A stretch of DNA of 64,000 nucleotides from Paracholeplasma manati (GTDB taxonomy: Bacteria; Bacillota_I; Bacilli_A; Acholeplasmatales; UBA5453), in contig NZ_JAOVQM010000003.1 of assembly GCF_025742995.1 (NCBI RefSeq), positions 186,001-250,000 of the forward strand, in the 5' to 3' direction. The position numbers and the translations under genes are program-made. The notes under the pieces were generated by a model. That model was given only the letters and a program-made list of their open reading frames with translations. It was not told the DNA's origin and did no database searches. Position 1 is the first letter of the stretch. Each line of letters starts with the position of its first letter. Positions 58,647-64,000 of the stretch are shown in pieces.

Positions 58647-61205
58647 TTATTTGTTAACTCTTGCGTAAGCCGCTTCTAAGGCAGCTTTGTAAATGACTTG
58701 GTAAGTATTGATGCCATCTTTAGTGACATAAGTATCGAAATAAACTTGTGTAGTCACTGTATTACCATTGCCAGTGAAGCCATAACGAACGAGTTTAGCC
58801 AATTGTGCATCTGCCCAAAGGTCATCGTAAGTTAAAGTTTGCATATCTGCTAATTCATCAGATGTCAATGCGAATAGGGACGGTGCTAATCTGTACCAAG
58901 GGTTTTCTGATTGGTAAACACCTGCTAAGCGGAATGTACCTGCTTGAACCGCTGTATTGATTCTTTGGATACCAGATACACCTTGTTCAGATAAGGTTTG
59001 GAATTCAAGACCAAGACTTCTGATGTGTCCGATTGGCATGGTTGCACCAACATAACGTCTTAAGTAGTTGATCATGTTACCAGATGCCAATGTTTGCATT
59101 TCTGCTAATGCTGCTGCAGAAATTGCAGGGATCATTTCACCATTGTATTCGATTTGTCCATCGATGAAGCCTTGTGGACCATATAAATGAATGTTACCAA
59201 TGGAGTCATTGGATGAATAGTCATATAAACCGTCAACCAATGTCAAGATTCTTGCCAATTTAGCAGTGTCATTTTCAACATGTGAAGGAATACCCCATGC
59301 TTCATTCTTAAGCGAACGAACGCCTTCAGAGAAGTGGAAATATTCACCAGTGCCTAACCAGTCATTGACTGGAGGTAGGATGGCTTCAAAACGGAATGAA
59401 GGGTCTAATGCTTTTGCCGCATTGATATAACCATTCGGTGTTGAAGATGCGTTGTAATCATAAGTGATGAAACCATATGAACCTTGTAACAATTGTGCTC
59501 TGTGGTCAACTGTACCAGCTGCATCAAATGTTTGAATGATCAATTGGTCAGCAAATAGGTTGGATAATTGAGTAACACCATCAATGGTTTCTTGTTGTGC
59601 TCTTGCATCAACGATATCACCTTGTTCATCAAAGTATGCCCAGTCATATCTGGAGAACATACCACGTAGACCAAACATTTCTAATCCGCGGAATAAGTTA
59701 CGAATACGAGATGCTTGAGATGTTCTTGGGAACATAACTTCAACTGCAGTCTTCGGTGTAGTTAATTCTCTGGTTAAGAATTGTGGGTTGGCTTTAACAA
59801 CATACATCAATGCGATCAATTCATCGACATCGTATGCAGCGTCTGTACCAACGAATACGTCTGATAATTTAGCATAACCTTGGCTACCATAAGTTGCTTG
59901 CATGTAAGCTCTGAATGCGTTTGCCATCGATGCACCAGTCTTGCTTGGTAAATTCTTAAGGGTAGTTAAGATGTTTGCTGTGTGTGCTTTAGTGACATCA
60001 CGTGTAGTGCCATCTGCATTGGCAACTTTTACAACCACATTTAGGTTTTCAGGGGTTGTATTAGCAACCGTGAATGTACCTTCGTAAGCAGCTGTATCGA
60101 ATGCTGGAGATTCAACATCAAGGATGTCTTGAACCCAGTCAATACGAACTAAGAACATTTGTTCGATTTCACCGAAACCATCGAAATAAGGGGTATAGTA
60201 GATACCACCATCGGCTGCGGTCATGGATGCTCTAACTGCTGGATTTTCTGTTAAGAATTGGTTCAAGTTAGGCATCGAGTTTAGATACTTAGATAGGTCA
60301 ACGAAGTTACTGCCTTGTACACCATATTGTGTTAATAGTGCACCAGTTGCGTTGATTAAGTCAACAGATGAGAAACTGTTGGTTAACAATTCGTTGAATT
60401 GGTTGGTTGTATTGCTACTTACTTTAGAATCTTGGAATGTAATGTTCAACTTAGAACCAAGGGCTTCCCATACTGGCATTAACATACCAGCAGTGTAAGT
60501 CTTACCATTTAATGAAACGTAAGGGTTGGTTTCTTGATAAGAAATACCTCTACCTTCATAGTTGATTGCCATATTCAATGTGATGGCTTTTGAAGGATCA
60601 TCTTCGACTAAATCTGCACTAACATTCACTTGGAATTGAGTGGTTTGTGCTTCATAAGTGACTGTAATGACTTTTAAGCCAGCAGTTAGAGAATCAAACC
60701 CGCTCACTGTGAATTCAGCGTGTGGTACAGCAACCTTAGAACCATCAGAGTATAATGCTTCAATGACTAAACCATTTAAGCTTAATACGCCATTTAGACC
60801 ATAAGTGGTCTTGGATGGTAATGACTTCACTTGGATACCAAGTAAGGTCACAGGTGCATCTGGGTCATTAACAATAATGACAAATGATGTTGTTAGAGTA
60901 CCTACAGTGACTGTGATGGTCTTAAGACCAGGTGTAGCTGTAGAGAATCCAGAAACTTGGAATTGGTTCGCACCAGTCCCTTGAGTTAGAATCACGCTGG
61001 AAGCATCATTATAGATACCTTCAATTTGAAGTCCTGCTAAGTCAAGCGTTGCATCGTTGACTTCATAAGCTGTTTTAGTAGGTGCTACTTTGACGTTGAT
61101 TGCGACCAACACTTTTTCCGGTTCAGGTTCATTACCGCCACCGATGCAGCCTGCTAAAACGAATAGTGATAATACCGTTAGGATTATCCCAAACATTTTT
61201 TTCAT
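58647..61205 (-). CDS. Solute-binding lipoprotein with two Ig-like domains
   Basis: The 852-residue protein has a lipoprotein signal ending LAGC (Cys20). Two tandem Big_3-like domains of about 80 residues follow (roughly 30-110 and 112-195, each with a KTxYxxN...LxLxGL pattern and GLKxITVT end). The rest (from about 205) is a large solute-binding domain of the LplA/YtcQ type, with VFVGTDAAYDVDELIALMYV and YGFITYDYNAS. It should bind oligogalacturonides for the LplB/LplC-like permeases. GAGGAGG lies upstream of ATG 61205; the frame is open further but without signals. Confidence 0.87.
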   Translation of the reverse strand: MKKMFGIILTVLSLFVLAGCIGGGNEPEPEKVLVAINVKVAPTKTAYEVNDATLDLAGLQIEGIYNDASSVILTQGTGANQFQVSGFSTATPGLKTITVTVGTLTTSFVIIVNDPDAPVTLLGIQVKSLPSKTTYGLNGVLSLNGLVIEALYSDGSKVAVPHAEFTVSGFDSLTAGLKVITVTYEAQTTQFQVNVSADLVEDDPSKAITLNMAINYEGRGISYQETNPYVSLNGKTYTAGMLMPVWEALGSKLNITFQDSKVSSNTTNQFNELLTNSFSSVDLINATGALLTQYGVQGSNFVDLSKYLNSMPNLNQFLTENPAVRASMTAADGGIYYTPYFDGFGEIEQMFLVRIDWVQDILDVESPAFDTAAYEGTFTVANTTPENLNVVVKVANADGTTRDVTKAHTANILTTLKNLPSKTGASMANAFRAYMQATYGSQGYAKLSDVFVGTDAAYDVDELIALMYVVKANPQFLTRELTTPKTAVEVMFPRTSQASRIRNLFRGLEMFGLRGMFSRYDWAYFDEQGDIVDARAQQETIDGVTQLSNLFADQLIIQTFDAAGTVDHRAQLLQGSYGFITYDYNASSTPNGYINAAKALDPSFRFEAILPPVNDWLGTGEYFHFSEGVRSLKNEAWGIPSHVENDTAKLARILTLVDGLYDYSSNDSIGNIHLYGPQGFIDGQIEYNGEMIPAISAAALAEMQTLASGNMINYLRRYVGATMPIGHIRSLGLEFQTLSEQGVSGIQRINTAVQAGTFRLAGVYQSENPWYRLAPSLFALTSDELADMQTLTYDDLWADAQLAKLVRYGFTGNGNTVTTQVYFDTYVTKDGINTYQVIYKAALEAAYARVNK

Positions 61206-61227
61206 ACTTTTTCTTCCTCCTCTTTCT

Positions 61228-62091
61228 TTATTCTTTAACCCCACCAACGTTGACGCCTCTTGCGAAATACTTTTGCAAGTAAGGGTAGACAACGATGATT
61301 GGGATAATAGACATGACAATCATCGCATACATGTACGAATACGGTGAATATGGTGTATTCGTAATCGATGCGTTTTCATCCATCAAATATTCACTTAGAT
61401 ATTTTCTTAGATGGACTTGAAGCGGGTGTTCGAAATTCCAATTTACAAGGACGAGGTTCCAGAAATACCCATTCCAGCGGGATAACGCATAGAATAAGGT
61501 GACTGTCGCGAGCGCACTCTTGGACATCGGTAAGTATACATTCGTGAGGACTTGGAATTCGTTGGCACCATCGACGATGGCTGCTTCTTCAATTTCCTTG
61601 GAAACCCCACTAAAATAGTTTCGTAATAAAATGACGTTGAATGCTTGTACCCCAAACCCGTAGATGATCCCCCAGCGATAATCTACCCCAAACATCTTAT
61701 AGTTTAAGAAGGTTGGAATCATCCCTGCGGAGAACCACATCGTAAAGACAATCAAGAAGTTGATTTGTCTTCTAAAAACGAGTCTAGCTTTGGAGAGTGC
61801 ATACGCTGCCGCAACCGACATGACCATCGAGAACATGGTCCCGAAGAAGGTATAGAATAACGTATTCGTATACGCAATCCAGAAGCCTTTATCGGAGATG
61901 ACGGCGATCAACGCGTCTAATTGAAAATCGACTGGCCAGAAGATAACTCGGCCTTGTTCAAATGCTAATTTCCCCGATACCGAAGCCGATATCGTATAAA
62001 TGAATGGGTATAGTGCTGCGATGGCGAATAAGGTAACGAGCACATACGCTATGACTTTAAAAATGACTTCAGATATATCTAATCTTCGCAT
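61228..62091 (-). CDS. ABC transporter permease, LplC/YtcP type
   Basis: The 287-residue protein has six predicted membrane helices and the EAA loop IEEAAIVDGANEFQVLTNVY, and ends YLQKYFARGVNVGGVKE as in LplC/YtcP proteins. With the partner 11 nt upstream it forms the channel of the oligogalacturonide importer. Confidence 0.92.
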   Translation of the reverse strand: MRRLDISEVIFKVIAYVLVTLFAIAALYPFIYTISASVSGKLAFEQGRVIFWPVDFQLDALIAVISDKGFWIAYTNTLFYTFFGTMFSMVMSVAAAYALSKARLVFRRQINFLIVFTMWFSAGMIPTFLNYKMFGVDYRWGIIYGFGVQAFNVILLRNYFSGVSKEIEEAAIVDGANEFQVLTNVYLPMSKSALATVTLFYALSRWNGYFWNLVLVNWNFEHPLQVHLRKYLSEYLMDENASITNTPYSPYSYMYAMIVMSIIPIIVVYPYLQKYFARGVNVGGVKE

Positions 62092-62102
62092 AGGTGTTCT
62101 CC

Positions 62103-63140
62103 TTAGAATAATGACGTGTCAGATACACGTTTCGATATGAAGTTCGCGCCTAAGACTAAGAACATCGCGATGATCGAGTTAAACAAGTCTGCAGCTGCTG
62201 CTGTATTGAGTGAGATGGATTGTCCACCCATCAAACCACCAATTCTGGTAACGAAGGTTGAAATGACATCGGCTGTTTCATACGTTTGGACGTTATACAA
62301 CAAGATGATTTTTTCATAACCAACCGATAAGATTTCACCGATACGTAAGATGAGCATGATGGTTAAGGTTGGTGCCATCCCTGGTAATGTAACATAGCGG
62401 ATTTGTGCCAATTTATTCGCACCATCAATACGTGCGGCTTCATAATTGGTTGGGCTGATGGCCATGATTGCTGCGAAATACACAATCGAACCATATCCGG
62501 CACCTTCCCAAATACCAGAGATGATGTAAATCGATCGGAAGTATTGTGGTTCATGTAACATTCGAGTGGATTCACCGATCAAACCGAGCATTTGGAAGAG
62601 TGAGGTCAAGACGCCTGGCGCTTGGTGTGGTTCATTCCCTTCAAATAACATTAAGGTGATGATGGATGTGATGACGACTGTACTGATGAATTTTGGTAAA
62701 TAGGTTAAGATTTGGGTTAAGCTTCGGTAGAAATCTGATTTGATTTCCGAGAAGAATAAAGCCAAGATGATGGGTACCGGGAAACCGAAAATCAACCCAT
62801 ACATCGAAATTGCGAATGTGTTACGAAACGCTTGCCAGAACTCTTTCGCATAGTCACCAGCAATCAATGATCTAAATGCGTAAAATCCAGCAAATGGGGC
62901 TTGTCCGACTGACAAGGTTAAATCATTTTGATTTTTAAATGCTGCCAAAATCCCATAGATTGGCATGTATCTAAAAACGAAGAAATAGAGAATGACTGGA
63001 ATCAACATCACATATAGAGGCCAGTCTTTTTTAATCGCGACCCAATAGCGATGCCATTTATTCTTTTCCAATTCCTCCATTAAGAGTTCGTGTTTTAAAT
63101 CATCCAAACTCATGTTTTTAACGTCGTTGTTAACTCTCAT
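62103..63140 (-). CDS. ABC transporter permease, LplB type
   Basis: The 345-residue protein has a hydrophilic N-terminus, six membrane helices and the EAA loop YEAARIDGANKLAQIRYVTL. PLYVMLIPVILYFFVFRYMP near residue 50 is typical of LplB. AAGAGGAACGCATCT precedes ATG 63140, which overlaps the first gene of the operon by 11 nt. Confidence 0.92.
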   Translation of the reverse strand: MRVNNDVKNMSLDDLKHELLMEELEKNKWHRYWVAIKKDWPLYVMLIPVILYFFVFRYMPIYGILAAFKNQNDLTLSVGQAPFAGFYAFRSLIAGDYAKEFWQAFRNTFAISMYGLIFGFPVPIILALFFSEIKSDFYRSLTQILTYLPKFISTVVITSIITLMLFEGNEPHQAPGVLTSLFQMLGLIGESTRMLHEPQYFRSIYIISGIWEGAGYGSIVYFAAIMAISPTNYEAARIDGANKLAQIRYVTLPGMAPTLTIMLILRIGEILSVGYEKIILLYNVQTYETADVISTFVTRIGGLMGGQSISLNTAAAADLFNSIIAMFLVLGANFISKRVSDTSLF

Positions 63141-63702
63141 AGATGCGTTCCTCTTCTTGTCTTTCCTTTATTTGCCTAAGGAGATATGCTTTCATATCTA
63201 CCATAAAATCTTCTTGATGCCTTGCGATCATTAGGATGACCCAACCTAAAATGATATTTAACCCATGTCTTGTAAAAAGAACGATCCATTCAACTGTGCC
63301 AAAAAGCCAATACTGTAACAATACTTGGGTGAAGAACAGTGCGAGATAACCTGTTAAAAAATATAGGGTTAACAACAAGACTTCACTACGGATTTGACCT
63401 TTGGTCGTGATTTTAAACCATACCATCGAACTGCTGAGTGCGAAGATTGATACAATATAACCCAACATTGGTAAGATGTCGAAATTTCGATAGAGTATCG
63501 TATGCAATAGCGCGATAACGCCATTGACATATAGACCATATTTGCCCCAACGCACATAGATAATCATCAAAATCGGGGTGGATAAAGTCACGTATAAGAA
63601 AATCAACTCTTTTTGACTGGCAAAAAATCCAATGAGATCGACAATGACGGCGACAACGCCTAACACAATCAAATCCAAGAGACGGTATTTCGCTATTGTC
63701 AA
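63130..63702 (-). CDS. Small membrane protein heading the pectin operon (e)
   Basis: A 190-residue protein with about six membrane helices and a charged C-terminal helix (AYLLRQIKERQEEERIYES). Size and topology recall S components of ECF transporters, but no ECF partner is near and no signature is seen. The start is TTG at 63702, with AGGAGG 7 nt upstream; the frame runs further upstream but through the divergent promoter and gene. It is the first gene of the long minus-strand operon. Confidence 0.7.
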   Translation of the reverse strand: MTIAKYRLLDLIVLGVVAVIVDLIGFFASQKELIFLYVTLSTPILMIIYVRWGKYGLYVNGVIALLHTILYRNFDILPMLGYIVSIFALSSSMVWFKITTKGQIRSEVLLLTLYFLTGYLALFFTQVLLQYWLFGTVEWIVLFTRHGLNIILGWVILMIARHQEDFMVDMKAYLLRQIKERQEEERIYES

Positions 63703-63724
63703 AGTAAGACCTCCTTTATATAAT
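63696..63724 (+). promoter_or_regulatory. Promoter of the pectinesterase gene, shared divergent region
   Basis: TTGTCA (63696-63701), 17-nt spacer and TATAAT (63719-63724) on the plus strand. The -35 lies in the first codons of the minus-strand operon. The only room for the operon's own promoter is the same 43-nt gap (minus-strand TATTAT at 63720-63725 as possible -10), so both directions share control DNA. Confidence 0.65.
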
Positions 63725-63745
63725 AGATTTACATGAGGTGAACAC

Positions 63746-64000
63746 ATGAAACAAATTAAGCTAACCCCACAAGACGATATACAAGCTATTTTAGACTCAT
63801 ACCCACTCGATTCGAAACTCGAAGTGTATTTATCCAACGGATTTTACAAACAAAAACTTACAATCAGACATCCTGATTTAAAATTGATTGGTGAATCTCA
63901 TGATGCCATCATCTCATTTGATGACCACGCACTGACATTTCACGCAGATGGTTTATTGATGAACACATTCAGAACCCAAACGGTACTGATTGTGGCGGAT
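63746..64000 (+). CDS. Pectinesterase (CE8), N-terminal part
   Basis: The frame is cut by the right edge after 85 codons. MKQIKLTPQDDIQAILDSYP, VYLSNGFYKQKLTI, LKLIGES, and FRTQTVLIVAD follow the order of pectin methylesterase beta-helix starts (xxTVQxAxxAxP, GxYxEKVxI, xxLxGE, xxATVxVxA). No signal peptide is seen, so it probably removes methyl groups from imported oligogalacturonides. GAGGTGAAC precedes the ATG. The catalytic Asp pair lies beyond the window. Confidence 0.8.
   Translation, partial: MKQIKLTPQDDIQAILDSYPLDSKLEVYLSNGFYKQKLTIRHPDLKLIGESHDAIISFDDHALTFHADGLLMNTFRTQTVLIVAD

Noticed and set aside
1-64000. Recoding of UGA as tryptophan, as in Mycoplasma
   Set aside because: Many genes end in TGA at family-typical lengths (for example 1709-1711, 14555-14557) and Trp is TGG throughout; the standard bacterial code fits.
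1-64000. CRISPR arrays, tRNA or rRNA genes, insertion sequences, prophage
   Set aside because: No repeat-spacer pattern, no T-loop-like GTTCGA context with acceptor pairing, no transposase or phage structural gene was found on either strand.

Overview
The window reads as a chromosome segment of a low-GC, wall-less or wall-poor relative of the Firmicutes, most likely an Acholeplasma-like mollicute. Many genes have clear AGGAGG ribosome binding sites. Terminators are simple hairpins with T-runs. TGA is used as a stop codon (for example at 1709-1711, 8899-8901 and 14555-14557), which fits the standard code of Acholeplasmatales rather than the UGA=Trp code of Mycoplasma. I saw no tRNA, rRNA, CRISPR array, transposase or phage genes. 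Species identity cannot be settled from the window.

Layout. (1) 1-540 is the 3' end of lepA. (2) 541-13420 is a plant-galactan and galactose island: an AraC-type regulator, a GH53 endo-galactanase lipoprotein, a GH2 beta-galactosidase, a sugar-binding lipoprotein with two MalF/MalG-type permeases, then galK-galM-galT. It sits between lepA and hemW, which are neighbours in many Firmicutes, so it looks inserted. (3) 13421-48420 is mostly core: hemW, xerD-like, deoB, pyk, ansA, a TGS-domain nucleoside kinase, parC/parE, plsY, a UPF0154 protein, ferredoxin, rsmD, a DEAD-box helicase, galU, infC-rpmI-rplT, pepP, a phosphoglucomutase, coaX and an ECF S component. Among these lie two Fic-related proteins that have lost the catalytic motif, a four-gene ABC/secreted-protein cassette of unknown role, several membrane proteins, and a strong candidate for a structured ~185-nt non-coding RNA between galU and the helicase. 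(4) 48484-64000 is a pectin/oligogalacturonide island: about 17 tightly packed minus-strand genes (transporter, five small membrane proteins, MsmK-type ATPase, GH28, KDPG aldolase, YhcH, KDG kinase, IclR regulator, sugar isomerase, KduI, KduD) and a divergent plus-strand pectinesterase that runs off the window.

How the parts fit. The cell appears to trim galactan side chains of pectin outside the membrane (GH53), import galacto-oligosaccharides, split them (GH2) and pass galactose through the Leloir pathway (GalM, GalK, GalT) to glucose-1-phosphate (GalU, phosphoglucomutase) and glycolysis (Pyk). The pectin backbone is handled by a second importer, cytoplasmic demethylation (CE8) and GH28 cleavage, then KduI/KduD/KdgK/KdgA to pyruvate and glyceraldehyde-3-phosphate. 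The galactan importer has no ATPase gene of its own; the only MsmK/UgpC-like ATPase here is in the pectin operon and may serve both. galE and a pectate lyase or unsaturated-uronyl hydrolase are not in the window.

Most unusual points: a ribosomal protein L20 with a C-terminal Rho_N-like domain; infC with an apparent ATC start behind a structured attenuator leader; the new RNA candidate; the two pseudo-Fic proteins; and the four-gene export cassette.
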